The notes beneath the pieces were generated by a model. The model was given only the letters and a program-made list of their open reading frames with translations. It did no database searches and was not told the origin of the DNA. The position numbers were made by a program, and so were the translations under genes. Source: Cladopsammia gracilis (lineage: Eukaryota > Cnidaria > Anthozoa > Scleractinia > Dendrophylliidae). From it: 64,000 nucleotides of DNA. The stretch covers positions 62,001 to 126,000 of the forward strand of contig JAJGOT010000218.1 in NCBI GenBank assembly GCA_022457155.1. The letters run 5' to 3'. Each line of letters begins with the position of its first letter. Positions within the stretch are counted from its first letter, which is position 1. Below, in pieces: positions 1-12,139 of the stretch.

Positions 1-218
1 ATTGCGCGGACGACATTACTAGCTAGACGGTAGAACATACGTTAGTATTTGGTGGGCAACTCCTCTTTTCGCTCGCATCGCCTAACCACCCCTGCCCTCC
101 TATTCAGATCCAGATCCCAGATCCCGGTATTGTACATTTGAAGTGAAAATGAAGTGAAATTTCACTACCATTTTTCTCCGTTGTAAGCCAGGGGGTTATG
201 GGGGATGGAATCGCCAGG

Positions 219-510
219 TAGTAGGTGATATATACCAGTTCAGCGTTGTTCTAATAATTTTCTACATTTTTGCCCCCGCCAACTAAAAAACAATATTTTA
301 AATTCTGTAATATTCTAAGATTTATTAAGAGTAATTAAGATCATTTAAAATGAGAAAAAATTACAGAATATATAATTAAAATTCTGTAATATTCCTAGAG
401 TAATAGAAAAATAATAGAAATAAATAAAAAAATTAAAGTGGAAAAAAAAATGGCTGGCGAGCGAAAATGTAGAAAATTATTAATGCAGAACTGGTATATA
501 TTATCTACTA
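219..510. repeat. Foldback (palindromic) MITE-like element
   Basis: The first about 70 bases (a tagtaggtgatatataccag-like end, then a stretch with ttctacatttt) recur in reverse complement at the right end. The two arms form an imperfect hairpin around an AT-rich centre that itself carries inverted attctgtaatattc motifs. No coding capacity is seen. This fits a non-autonomous foldback transposon; I could not define a target-site duplication with confidence. Confidence 0.6.
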
Positions 511-2214
511 TGGTTTCGTAAATCTCTTACTTACCAACACCTGTGGCCTCAGACACCAATAGCACAATTATCAACAAGGATGAGGGATGAACCATGATAG
601 AACCGAAGCCGCTCAACCTAAAAACAGTTAGAATAACAGCTTATACGACCCACACCAACTCTGTGGCTATACGTCCCTTGAATCCGATCTCACTTTGCTT
701 CGGCATCTTGACAAATACAATACAATACTTTTATCCCAGTATCAATTCTTTCAAATGCGAACTAGAATTTTATATAGCATCAGAATAACAGAATAACTGC
801 AACCCTGAAGGAAAACCTTATACCTCGCTCATTTCCTAACGCCCCGGTTGTCGCCTACTGCGGAAGGTCAATGTATATCTCCAAACGACTTCCCTTTTTT
901 GAGCTAGATAAAATGATCTAAGATAACATAACCCCGTGCTCCATGAATGATTACTATTTTCAATCTAACATTAGCTTGCTCCCATGATCGCACGGTCTCT
1001 ATTCCACAGAGATCAGATATCATATATCATATAGCTCTCATCATTGCTGGAGGTATTTTGCTTGTACAGCGAAGGGAAATCGCGTGTTGTGTGAGAAGTT
1101 GTGAAAATCACAATAACCCGACAACTCTAAAATTACATAAATAGCGTCATTTAAACTGACCAATTTGGTGTCGGCCTTAAAATAATTATTCCACCTCACG
1201 CAGTGTGACACCGAACAGGAGCTTATATAAGCCCCTGCACCGAATTAATAATAGATTTAAAACACTTTTCATTGGAAGAGGCCAATGTATGGCGGAATCT
1301 GTTCTCCTAGATTATTTTCTTTTGGTCTGAAGGATTTCAGTTAGCGGCAGGATAATTAAGTAACGATCCGCATAAGAAGGATAGCGCTGAACGACAATGC
1401 ACGATGGAATATCAACTTTTTTTATTGTTACAACTAATGATCTCATTGGCCTAGACTCAAAAATCGCTAAAAAGTTAAGGTTCAAGGTGCATTTTGTCTA
1501 ATTTTTTTAAGGTTTCAAGTAATTTGAGACCCAATCGCACAACATGCAATTTTTAAAATATATTGTATTTGGGGAACTTCATCAAAGAAGCAAAATTGTT
1601 AGCTATTGTCTTTTGATTGGTTAAGCACGAACATTTCCAAAAATTTATCTGACGCAAATGGATTTTCTTTATTTTTATAAGGAAATATAATAATTAACTA
1701 TCAGCTCCTCCTCTATTCTTGAAATCAAATATATTCTATGTGGGAAAGAGCCAATGCCGCAGAACAATGAAGTTTGCTATCGTTCTTATGTGGAGCATTA
1801 CTTATAATCTCTCGAAGATTTTTTTTTTTTTCATATTTTACTCTTTATTTAATTTTATACACTAAGCTTACATTAATGACTACTACTTTCTTATATAACC
1901 TAACACTAAATGCTTATTACAAATCTAATAATGAACGACTTACAAAAACTACTTATTATTGAAATACTAAAGCGACTACTAATTACATACATACATGTAA
2001 TACAAGAGACATGACTTTTTAACAATAACTTCGAAACTGAATAACTAAATGAAATAAAAATTAAAATACAAAAATACAAGCCGGGATTTCACACTTTGCC
2101 AGGTGTACAAGTAACTTGTTCCTATTGTTCGCTATGACTTCAATTTCAATAATTTCAATAATGCTCTGCAACCGCATCTTAAACAATGATAACGATGGAA
2201 AGAGCTTCTTATGT
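511..2214. other. Intergenic AT-rich stretch
   Basis: No exon, RNA gene or clear repeat was recognised. Open frames here are short and have no protein-like composition. The part from about 1800 onward may be the 3' tail of the minus-strand LINE relic that follows. Confidence 0.4.
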
Positions 2215-2635
2215 CTACAGTAAAAAAACAGTCTGTTCCGCTAAGATAAAAAGGTGTTTAATTAACTTATAATCATCCCTATTGTTGGTAATTCCTAGCA
2301 TTTTTTCTTGGTCACTCAGGCAAGGAAGTAATAGGTTGAAGGCATTAACCCAAGTAATAAAATCTTTCCAAAATAATCCTACATCTATACATTCCAAGAA
2401 AAGGTGCTCGAGGGAGTTTCGCTCGTCAGACCACGAAAGGTGCAAAGAGATGTAGATATTTCATCTTAAAGAGAGCGGAATTAGTGAAAAGGATCATGTG
2501 CAGTATTTTGAATTGAAAGGCTCTAGTTCTTATGTCAATTGTCGAATCGAATGGAATTTGGTAGATTGCTGTCCAGTCTAAGGTTTTATCAGAAAAAGGA
2601 AGCCGTAAGCTTAGCCTTACTTGTTGGTTCAACTG
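2215..2635 (-). pseudogene. LINE retrotransposon relic, C-terminal part of the ORF2 protein
   Basis: Two overlapping minus-strand frames, joined by a frameshift near 2430, read like the C-terminal region that follows reverse transcriptase in L1/Tx1-type LINEs. Seen motifs are RAFQFKILHMILFTNSALF, then SDERNSLEHLFLEC and FWKDFITWVN, matching the family pattern of an RAFQ-K-ILH stretch followed by E-T/S-EHLF-C. Only about 135 residues remain and they are frameshifted, so this is a dead 5'-truncated copy. Assignment to the Tx1/L1 side rather than another LINE clade is inference. Confidence 0.65.
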
Positions 2636-3136
2636 CTCTCTAGAAAACCTTGTTGTATACGTGTTTACTAGTTAAGGCTTGAATATCAACTACATCTTTG
2701 GCATCAAGCTTGATAAATATTTGAACCACGTTTAGATTCACTGCCAAGGTTGTTGGACAGAGTGAGTACGCATTACGAGATTCGACTAATGTCTGAAAGC
2801 ATCTAACGTAACTTATTTACTTATAATTGTCCAAAAATGAATAAAGCTTAAAATAAAATACGGCATAAAATGACATAAAAACTTCCCATTTACACAGTAT
2901 AAACAAAGTTATTTTGGAATGACTTTTATACATGAGATTACATGTATTCCTGTAAAGCTTTACTTTGTAACCCAGTTAAAAGTGTAACTCCAGCAATTTA
3001 TGCTCAAACATATTCGAAAATCATATGGAGATATCTTTCGGATCTAGTAAGCTGACCGATTTAGATTTCATTTTTGTTTGAGGTTGTTAAATTTTGCAAT
3101 GTTTTTGCACGGAAAACGACTCAAAACTAGTTTGAA

Positions 3137-3174
3137 ACAACAACAACAACAACAACAACAACAAAGTAGTGTGA
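3137..3174. repeat. (CAA)n microsatellite
   Basis: Uninterrupted CAA trinucleotide run, directly visible. Confidence 0.95.
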
Positions 3175-3680
3175 GATATGTCTGTCGAAGAATTTTCCGT
3201 AAACCATGCGCGTAAAGGAAATAAAACTGTGCGCTAAAATTCCATGTTGCACCCTTTGTTTATCCGTAGGTTTGAGAAGAAAATCGGTGTCCATTCATAT
3301 AATACAACAGATACGGATTCAAGCATGAACCTATTCTAAAATAACTGAACAGATTGTAATAAAATGATTATGACATAAAATTATAAATTAATCCACATGA
3401 AGCATTTGACAAGCAATTTTCGTTCTAAATAAACAGAATCAAGAGAAAGCGTGGTATACATTTCTTGTTTCTTATATTTTTACAACAAAAAGGCGACAAA
3501 TCTTGACAAATAGTTAATCATGCTAAATACACCATAATTTCAAATTAAAAAGTAAGACTCTGAACCTAATCTGCAAACAGCGTTCCAGTAGCTTTAACTA
3601 ACAAAATAATCCAAATAGACACTTCCGGAATAATTTACCAGAAAGCAAAATGAAAATTAATGATAAAAATAAGCAAACAT

Positions 3681-3998
3681 ATACGACGTTTCGATATCGT
3701 CTTGATATCATTTAAGTAGCAAGTGAATAAGAACCTTCCTCCTGCCAACAAGTTCTCCATCCTAAAGAATTAGCAAGGGAAACTGACGGAACTGTTTAAT
3801 TTATGAAATGATGTTTATCAGCGAAAGAAAACCGAAATTAAACACCCAATTTAATCGGACTGTGATCGCGCTAAAGTCCTTCTTAATTAATTACTTCTGT
3901 AATTCTAAACTGTGAGAAATTGCCATTGTTTATAAAATATCTTTATTTAATTCGCCTGTTACTTGGAAAAGATATCAATATGATATCGAAACGTAAAT
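3681..3998. repeat. Inverted repeat pair with a gtttcgatatc motif
   Basis: The stretch acgtttcgatatcgtcttga near 3685 is matched in reverse complement by tgatatcgaaacgt near 3980. The ends are short and diverged, suggesting an old foldback element of about 320 bp. Related cgatatttcgg-type ends occur near 22.69 and 36.88 kb. Confidence 0.4.
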
Positions 3999-6162
3999 TT
4001 TCGCTTATAATGAAGTCAAAATAAGTTCTTAGCCATGCTGCTTAGTATTTTAAAACACTGTTACAATAATTTTTTTTTCATATTCAACAGATGAATAAAC
4101 AGGAACAGCCAACGAAAAACGTTTAGGAAAACGATTGGAATGGAGATTTCCCGACATTCCATATAATGTTTTAAAGGCATCCGTCTATGTGAAAGCTAAT
4201 ACAGTTTTCTCTTTTTTCGGTTCTTTTAGCTGAAAATTTCAGCGGGAAAGGGAATCTTATCTCTTGAATTTACTCGTTGCTTTCATCTCTCCGAAAATCC
4301 TGGCTGATCTTATTTCGCATCCAAAACGACATTTTTTGTCCCTCAGAAAACAAAAGGCGTAACATTTTTCAAATCTTACGAAAGCTCGAGGCAACATTTT
4401 ACTTAAGAAAACTCTAAGATGCCTAAAGCCTTCTGAATATAATGCGTGATATGAATCGATTAAGTTATACGGTATAAAATTAAATAAAATTCAAATTATG
4501 GTAGGGGGAGAACACGCAAAGAAAGAAAGCGGCTTATTTCTTAGCTAATTTTTTCTTTTTCGCCATGTAAATGTCGTTGATATAATAGTTACTGAGCCTG
4601 TAAAACTAATTTAACTTGCTTCGCAATATTCCATCTTTAAAAGCAAAACCAAAGACCTAAATTTTGAGCTCATTTATTATAATTTGCAATTAGTAAATAA
4701 GTTAATATTCAATGAAAAAGCTATTAGCTTTTTTTCATAGTTCTATTTCAAAATAATAATTGAATTCACGGTGTTAACTTTATTTAGCGGATGGTGACGG
4801 GATTTTTTCGGTTTAATAGTAAAACGGTCATCTTACTTTAGTCGATTACTCTTCGTTAAAGTTGAGTAGCCATAATTTTGTTATCGCAGTTGTTTAAACA
4901 CACGCATAATTATAACTCTGCTGAAGACCTTAGAAGGAGTTGTTAAAAATGAGACAATTAAAGTACACACGAAACAGTTAACAGAACTCAAATTGGTGCG
5001 ATTTTGATTTAAGCTTCTTTCAATTCTCACGAAGCTAGCAACATTCGCGTTTTGAGCATTATAACTTCTAGACACACTTAAATAATTGCTTTGATCATTA
5101 ATTTATTAGCTAAATTAATTTTCTTACATAAGTAAAAACGGATAGACTATTCGGAAAGACTTGCTAACAAGCTAGTTTTGCCCAAAATATATAGAGACCA
5201 TTTCCTTTGTCTAGCCAATTTGTCAGAGATTGAAGATTGAGGTTATTTTATATTGACAAGTAATTAATCACACTATATAAACCATACCTTTCAATTATTT
5301 TCCACTCAAACGAATGACTAACACTTGAGGAACAAGTAGCGTTGCAATAGCATTAACCAAAATGACGACGTTAGAGGTGAAGTACAAAAAATATATATTT
5401 AAATACCACGCCTCCATGATAATTGACCAGAAAACAAATTAACGCCAAAATATTGAAGTGCGCAATATGAAACTTGTTTGAGTATAACCAACAGCTAAAT
5501 AAATATATCTTGTTTTTCGTTTAGGTAAGAAAGTGCCTTTATGTCGGCTCATTGCACGTAATTCAGAAACACCGTGGTTTCTTATTTTTGCATACATACA
5601 GTTGAGCCTCTGAAGTACAAACGACCAGTGTACATATAAGAGAGGTGCCGTATCATAGTGTTCGAAATGACGTCATTATAAAGGTTCCATTATACTTTCA
5701 AGCGGCCCAAAATTATCAAAGTTAAAGAAATATATGACGATACATAACAAATATTTTAATCTCTGATATAAAATACATACAGCTTTTATCAAGCAAATAT
5801 CGGATAATTGATTAATTTTGGTCTCTTATCGCCCTCCAAGGATTCAATCCCATGCGAGAATTTTAAAACAATTGTAAAAATGGATAGTTGAATATTTCAT
5901 CATTTTAGGGACTATTATGACCGTAGTGTCTGTTATAGCGAGGCCGAAATTTTATTGTCCGTTGTCCGTATTATAGAGGATATTTTCATAGATAATAGAG
6001 CGGTGTCCGTATATATAATGCTACGAACTGTTCATCAGCTATACTATAAAACGCAGATAACTATAAACAGAATATTTTGACTTTATTTTTTGCCGGAAAA
6101 AGCAAAGCCGCAGCACGTAAGACTCCTTACGTTTCCGACTCCGCCTCTGCTTCCAAAAACAT

Positions 6163-6240
6163 ATAACATCCGATAACATCCGATAACATCCGATAACATC
6201 CAATAACATCCGATAACATCCGATAACATCCGATAACATC
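6163..6240. repeat. Tandem 10-bp repeat (ataacatccg)n
   Basis: About eight head-to-tail copies of ataacatccg, one carrying a c-to-a change (ataacatcca). It generates a spurious repetitive reading frame on the minus strand. Confidence 0.95.
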
Positions 6241-6279
6241 GCTAGTAGGAACCAGCCCTTAGTTGATGACGAGAAGACG

Positions 6280-7390
6280 GAGATGACCAGAAGGCGGAGA
6301 TCCCATGAGATAGCACGGTGCTTGCGCAAGTCATTTCTTTGTTACTGTAGCACAATATACTGAGTATCTATTTCCAGTTGTGTTTCGTCTTTTTTTTTTT
6401 TTTTTTCAGCGAACGCATGATTCAGGATGCATTAACCCTTTAATGTCTCAAGTGATCTCCGTCTTCTGGCCTTGTGATAGAATATGGAGACTTACCTGTA
6501 AAATGAATTTTAATTAATATTCTATCACATGAATACAGAAAGCGAGAGATAACATGCTCTCCCCTCAGGTATATTAAGGCATGGGTCAACAGTTATTATC
6601 TTCGGAGGCTTTAACCATAAAGCATAAAACTTTTGAATACTGAAGAGTTTGCAAATGCAGTAATTTTAGGATATAGAACATACGCAAATTAGGTCACGTG
6701 ACTTGATGCGGCCACAAAAACCAAAATCAAAGATAGGAACAGTTTATGACAACAGTAAATAAACTTCAATACTACCAGATAAGTCCTAAGAGGAGCAACA
6801 AAAGATCTGTGCTTGGAAATTGTTGAATATTTCATTACATTTGAAAATAAACGGTACTTTGTACTAGTGCCCAGTCCCCCATAACAGTTATTTCTTTTTT
6901 CCTGTCTTTCTTTTAAATTATCTTAAAGTTGCCAAGCACAGAAATGATGTACCTTGTGGCCTTAAAATCATAAAGCTAATGGCAGACTCCAGGAAATAGT
7001 AAAAGTGTTCCCATTTTGTGTATAAGATTTTCAGCTAAAAATAGCCCTGACAAGTCACGTGATTTAATTTCCATATTCTCTGCGTACGAAAATGACAACA
7101 TTTGCAAACTGTTTATTCTGCAAAAGTTTTTCATTCTTATGGATAAAGACTCAAAAGATAGACCACCCCCTCAATTTTGGTGTGAAATGGCAGTAACGGT
7201 AATAATAAGCAGTAAATAGCCGTAACGCCTTTTCATACCCGCAATTTCTTGTTGGTGTTGAGGATTTTTATATTAGATATTTTAGCTTTGCATGCAACAC
7301 TTTTTGATGCACTTATTACGTGACTTTTAAAAATAACTTGCGCAAGCACCGTGCTATCTCATGTGATCTCTCGCCTTCTGCTGTCATGTG
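6280..7390. repeat. Inverted repeats flanking about 1 kb
   Basis: The motif gagatagcacggtgcttgcg near 6305-6335 recurs in reverse complement near 7338-7365. Similarity extends outward over a ccttctg/cagaagg block on both sides. The 1-kb interior has no long frame. This is consistent with a non-autonomous inverted-repeat transposon, or two oppositely oriented copies of a small element. Part of the motif recurs near 6450-6500. Confidence 0.5.
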
Positions 7391-7632
7391 ATATAACCTT
7401 CAACAAACTTCAACTTACAGGTAAGTCTCGTTTAATTTTACAATTTTTAGACAAAACTGTAAAATATTCAACTAAGTATCTTTGCTCATACAAAAACATG
7501 CTCCCAGAACACCGATTGGAAAACATCAAGTGACATCAAGTGACAAAAGAGAGAACAAACCTTAATCGGTTTCTACACTCTTTTACCTAGGCCACAGGAA
7601 CGAACTTAAACACAAAGTTGCAATTCCATTTC

Positions 7633-8160
7633 AAGGGGGAAATTGGGGTCTGCGGTATTGCGGTATTGGGCAATTTTTCATGCGGTATTTCGGTAATTTA
7701 ATATAAAATTGCGGTATTGCGGTATTCCCAAAACCTGCGGGAATCCGTTTTTTAGCGTTTTGGTCGGTTTTAAAAATTATCCTCCAGTGTTTTACGACCC
7801 TTTTTGATCCTTTTTCAGTTTCTTGTCGTCCTTGTCAAACTTGTCGTTTCGAAAACTCTTCGAAACAGCTCTTAGATCCTCTAATCCGTCACACCAGTTT
7901 ATATTACATGAAAGGTGATAACACTTTGGTCGTTTTACAACCAATTAAAAGTCATTAACTTGCCTTAACATTCGAAAAACAAAATCTAAGCAGATATTTG
8001 CGGAAAATTTAATGAACAGAGTAGCGGTTTCGGTATTCTAATGATTTTGGACAAGGTTTTTGACGTATTGCGGTATTTGGCGATTTTTTTTTTGCGATAT
8101 TACGGTATTTGTCAATTTTTTTGGCGGTATTGCGGTGTTCAGAACCCCCCAATGCCCCCC
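7633..8160. mobile_element. Non-autonomous element with tgcggtatt repeats and 8-bp TSD
   Basis: The element is rich in a repeated tgcggtatt motif on the plus strand and has G-rich/C-rich inverted ends (ggggg-aattgggg at the left, ccccccaatgcccccc at the right). It is flanked by tccatttc at 7625-7632 and again at 8161-8168, an exact 8-bp target-site duplication. It has no coding capacity. The duplication length is typical of the hAT superfamily; that assignment is inference. Confidence 0.75.
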
Positions 8161-8389
8161 TCCATTTCCATCCAGGCCATCCACAGCCAAAGATATCTCT
8201 TTATAATTTCATTGCAATAAATTAGTGAATGTAATCCCATTATTTTTAGGCTTCCGCTCAAATATGTTCTTGGCTTGTTGGAGCGATGCTAAAAAGACTG
8301 GCATTGCACCGTTTTGGAATGCTCTTGACCTTATCACAATGAGAGAGTGATTAGAATTCACACCCAACCAACATCAAAGAAAACAAAAG

Positions 8390-8543
8390 TGCTTTTGAAC
8401 TGCTGTTTATTAACCTCTACATCTTTCCATTTTTAACACTGCGTTGAGTTAGTTATACATATTTAATCTGCGGGCCACAGCTTCGTCCCCTTGACCATTT
8501 AGTTTAGTCCCATTAAAGCAGTCCAATGGAAACGAAAATCTCT
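8390..8543 (-). other. Probable terminal 3'UTR exon
   Basis: On the minus strand a long T-rich tract ending in attttag immediately precedes 8543, a strong acceptor. It pairs with the gtaaat donor that follows the stop-codon exon at 8801-8796. An AATAAA signal lies about 130 nt downstream. The stop codon is 26 nt from the last junction, too close to trigger nonsense-mediated decay. The cleavage site near 8390 is estimated. Confidence 0.6.
8407..8412 (-). terminator. Polyadenylation signal AATAAA
   Basis: Canonical AATAAA on the minus strand (tttatt on plus), placed as expected in the last exon of the mosaic gene. Such hexamers are frequent in AT-rich DNA, so the acceptor upstream carries most of the weight. 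Confidence 0.5.
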
Positions 8544-8827
8544 CTAAAATAAAAAAAAAATACATATAAATATCGCTCATTAAACAAAATTAAGAGCTTA
8601 AAATGTGATCCACAAACAAAAACTCAAAAGAGTTTTTGTACTGGTGAAGCGGCAGTTTGAATAATAGCCCTATGATATAACTTATCTCAATAATAACTTA
8701 AATAATACAATCTAAATATCGAAAAAGAAAACGTTCACGAAAGGTCTACATGCATGTAACATTGGTATATAGTAGATTTATGAAAAATGCATTAAATTTA
8801 CCTGATTTCTACTAAGTCAATGCCAGT

Positions 8828-8856
8828 TTAAGAGTCCATACATTCGTCATCGGCTT
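8828..8856 (-). CDS. Terminal coding exon of the mosaic gene, with stop codon
   Basis: Acceptor ttttttag precedes 8856. Continuing the phase-1 junction of the last EGF exon, this exon reads EADDECMDS and then TAA. The exon continues as 3'UTR to 8802, where an in-place gtaaat donor follows AATCAG. The short acidic tail, without a membrane segment or GPI-type hydrophobic end, supports a fully secreted product. The call rests on the splice sites and on preserved frame, since nine residues carry no homology signal. Confidence 0.6.
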
Positions 8857-8930
8857 CTAAAAAACAAGTCATGATAATTATTGCAGCTGTGAATTATAGA
8901 TCAACAAAACCCCTCAGGGAAGGAATAAAT

Positions 8931-9217
8931 CTATGCACTCAACGTGACAATTACAATTTTATTTTCAAGTAACGTAGAATTAAAAAAGTCTGCATTAAAT
9001 AAAATGCACACCCAGTCTCTGTACTCTTTAGGCTGAGATGGCTTTTGTGCCAGATCTGTATGGCTAATATCGGGCTTACACTTAATTTCGCCGCCAAGAT
9101 CTTTAAAGAGACAGGGTGGAGTTGAAGGGTTATTAATTACATGCTTCACGAAGCCATCTATCACGCCACGCAATCTGCTGTCGTTTTTAAGTTTTTTCGG
9201 TGAGAATGGGCAAAAAT
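8931..9217 (-). other. Unidentified open frame inside the last coding intron
   Basis: A minus-strand frame of about 95 codons has a protein-like composition, with FNWNFCPFSPKKLKND near the start, CLFKDLGGEIKCKPD in the middle and YRDWVCILFNADFF near the end. It has no convincing start codon. A possible acceptor (cgag before 9217) lacks a pyrimidine tract. It could be an alternative exon of the mosaic gene, a transposon remnant, or chance. I do not recognise the family. Confidence 0.2.
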
Positions 9218-9570
9218 TCCAATTAAAACATGCTCGTTAGCTCGCCTAGCTATGGGTGTAAAATGCCTTTCAAATCTTCAAACCGTTTGAATGTTAATTG
9301 CCAAAGTGGTCAAATAAATATCTATTTTAACGCATGTTTTTAAGCGAAGTTCTAACATTTTTGAAAAAATGTCGTATATTCTAAAATACGAGCAAAAACT
9401 TAACTTCCTCAACTTAGCGAGTTACTGTCAAGGACGCAAACAACTTTATGTATAACGAACAACTCGGTTATCATAGGCAAAAGGGGAATCCACACGTAAG
9501 ATTCATACAAGGACGATCAACGAGGTCTTAAGAGCTGCAGGGATTGGGGAAAATAGGAAATGTAATTTTA

Positions 9571-9756
<186 letters not shown>

Positions 9757-9778
9757 TTATAAATAATCAGGAAACAGC

Positions 9779-9974
9779 AATGGCCCTTATCGTAGATGAG
9801 TACGCCACGCCATCATATCAGCGGTTTCTCGCTTTCTTGACCCTTTAGTCTCGTTTTGATGTTTACGCTCATCGTCGTCAGAGGTTCTCAACATCAAAAC
9901 GAGACTATAGGGTCAAGAAAGCGAGAAACCGCTGATATGTTGACGTGGCGTACTCATCTACGATAAGGGCCATT
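9779..9974. repeat. Near-perfect 196-bp hairpin
   Basis: The left arm starts aatggcccttatcgtagatg and the right arm ends with its exact reverse complement. Arms of about 80 bp are almost identical, around a roughly 30-bp loop. It lies 30 bp upstream (transcription sense) of the last EGF exon. Very low arm divergence means a young insertion or strong constraint. No target duplication is obvious. Confidence 0.85.
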
Positions 9975-10776
9975 CCTTTAGTGTTTTTAAATTCTTAAAT
10001 TTGTTTTAATGGCAACATAATATGTGATTGGCCCCATTTTATTTGATGTCTAATATAAATAGACATTAACTAAAGGTAAAACAACAATTGAAATTAGAGG
10101 TTAAGAGCTGAGAGTGGTATCTGCAAGTTGTACAGCATTAAACATGTAGAGTATATAGTTCGTCCAAAATTAAAATGTCTTATTTTAGAAAGAAATTCAC
10201 TAAGTTTTAAATGTTTACAAAATAATTCAGATAGTGTGGCACACTCGTTGGCAGCTAGAAAATTAAAGTTAAATTTGTAAATTTGCGTCCCGGAGAAAAA
10301 CTAACCTGAGAACTGTCGTTTTTAGTCAACCTCTTACTTTAAGGTGGTACCGTATTGGTCACATAAGTAGTTTAAGATGCACGTTACATCTACATCTCGT
10401 TTCGGATACTCTGATTTTATTCTAATTTTTGCATTGTAAGAAAATTGTGTCAATAAATACTTAATATGAAAAAGAAAATGCCGTTCCCTCAGTATGATTT
10501 TTCAGAGGGAAATATAGAATTTAAGCTCATCTTAAAACTAGAACCTTTTATACCAATTAAACGGCGGACATGCTCAAACGACTGGGGTGACATTCCTTCC
10601 ATTCTGCAAGGTGTTTCATGGCAATAGTGATCTTCTTTAAAATATAACGATATACACATTCTTTTTAAAATATCTTGTATTTAAATTTATAGATGATATT
10701 TTAAACGTAAATTATTTTATACTTTGCTCTATAATTCCTTATCCAACTACATTTATAAGTGAAATTAAGTTTTTAC

Positions 10777-10890
10777 TTGTTTCACAGTTGCTGCCAGAGT
10801 ATCCAGCCGCGCAGTCACATTGATAACTTCCAACAAGATCCACACATGTCGCTCCGTGCTGACATGGAGCTGGCGCACACTCGTTGATGT
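10777..10890 (-). CDS. cbEGF exon of the mosaic gene
   Basis: 114-nt phase 1-1 exon, acceptor ttttcag and donor gtaaaa. It encodes [26 protein letters not shown] and [11 protein letters not shown], one complete six-cysteine EGF domain with the calcium-binding N-terminal pattern and the C-x-D-x4-Y hydroxylation motif. It differs from neighbouring copies at H (for N) and AAG (for VDG). Confidence 0.9.
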
Positions 10891-11172
10891 CTGAAAAATA
10901 TAAAGGAGTACCAAAACGGATACTTTTACCATGTTACAAAGACTGTGATACTTGATCATTGTCATGTGCTTTAACAACTAAGAATTCCTTGTTTCCATTC
11001 TGCAAGGTGTTTCGTGGCACTTTAAAATATGACGATCTACATGTACAATTTATTTTTTAATAGCTTGTTTTTAAGTTGATTAATGATATTTTGAACGTAA
11101 ATAAATTTAAATTATACTTTGTTCTATTAATTTCTTATCCAAACACATTGATAAGTAAAATTAACTTTTTAC

Positions 11173-11286
11173 TTGTTTCACAGTTGCTGCCAGAGTATCC
11201 ATCCACGCAGTCACACTGATAACTTCCAACAAGATCCACACATGTCGCTCCGTTCTGACATGGAGCAGGCGCACATTCGTTGACGT
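11173..11286 (-). CDS. cbEGF exon of the mosaic gene
   Basis: 114-nt phase 1-1 exon with intact acceptor (ttttcag) and donor (gtaaaa). It encodes [26 protein letters not shown] and [11 protein letters not shown]. It is part of the recently amplified set and nearly identical to the two copies upstream in the transcript. Confidence 0.9.
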
Positions 11287-11598
11287 CTGAAAAATGGATA
11301 TGGATACTTTGACCATGTTACACTGCAGAAATAAAGACTGTGATACTTGATCATTGTCATGTGCTTAAATAACTGAACTTAGAATTCCTTGTTTCCATTC
11401 TGCAAGGTGTCCCATTTTCCTGTTCCGCCCTCTCATCTATCCCTTCAAGTGTCCTCCCGATCTAAATGTACAATTTTTTTTTTTTAATAGCTTGTTTTTA
11501 AGTTGATTGATGATATTTTAAACGTAAATAAATTTAAATTATACTTTGTTCTATAATTTCTTATCCAATCACATTTATAAGTGAAATTAAGTTTTTAC

Positions 11599-11712
11599 TT
11601 GTTTCACAGTTGCTGCCAGAGTATCCATCCACGCAGTCACATTGATAACTTCCAACAAGATCCACACATGTCGCTCCGTTCTGACATGGAGCAGGCGCGC
11701 ATTCGTTGACGT
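11599..11712 (-). CDS. cbEGF exon of the mosaic gene
   Basis: 114-nt phase 1-1 exon with intact splice sites. It encodes [26 protein letters not shown] and [11 protein letters not shown]. It is virtually identical to the next copy at 12026-12139, including the flanking introns. Confidence 0.9.
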
Positions 11713-12025
11713 CTGAAAAATGGATATGGATACTTTGACCATGTTACACTGCAGAAACAAAGACTGTGATACTTGATCATTGTCATGTGCTTAAACAACT
11801 GAAGTTAGAATTCCTTGTTTCCATTCTGCAAGGTGTCCCATTTTTCTGTTCGGCCCTTTCATCTATCCCTTCAAGTGGCCTCCCGATCTACATGTACAAT
11901 TTTTTTTTTTTTAATAGCTTGTTTTTAAGTTGATTGATGATATTTTAAACGTAAATAAATTTAAATTATACTTTGTTCTATAATTTCTTATCCCATCACA
12001 TTTATAAGTGAAATTAAGTTTTTAC

Positions 12026-12139
12026 TTGTTTCACAGTTGCTGCCAGAGTATCCATCCACGCAGTCACATTGATAACTTCCAACAAGATCCACACATGTCG
12101 CTCCGTTCTGACATGGAGCAGGCGCGCATTCGTTGACGT
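12026..12139 (-). CDS. cbEGF exon of the mosaic gene
   Basis: 114-nt phase 1-1 exon with intact acceptor and donor, encoding the same six-cysteine cbEGF sequence as the 11599 copy. If the damaged exon at 12440 is skipped, this exon joins directly to the EGF exon at 17298-17411 in the mRNA. Confidence 0.9.

Larger units (their letters stand above)
2640..6160. other. Intergenic AT-rich DNA without recognised genes
   Basis: Apart from a CAA microsatellite and one weak inverted repeat (listed separately), no coding or RNA feature was recognised. The longest frames are under 70 codons and lack protein-like composition. Confidence 0.4.

Noticed and set aside
6163..6240. Possible CRISPR-like array of short repeats
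   Set aside because: Head-to-tail 10-bp units without spacers in a eukaryotic context; a simple tandem repeat.
6039..6329. 96-codon frame with internal peptide repeats
   Set aside because: The repeats are the ataacatccg tandem array read in frame.
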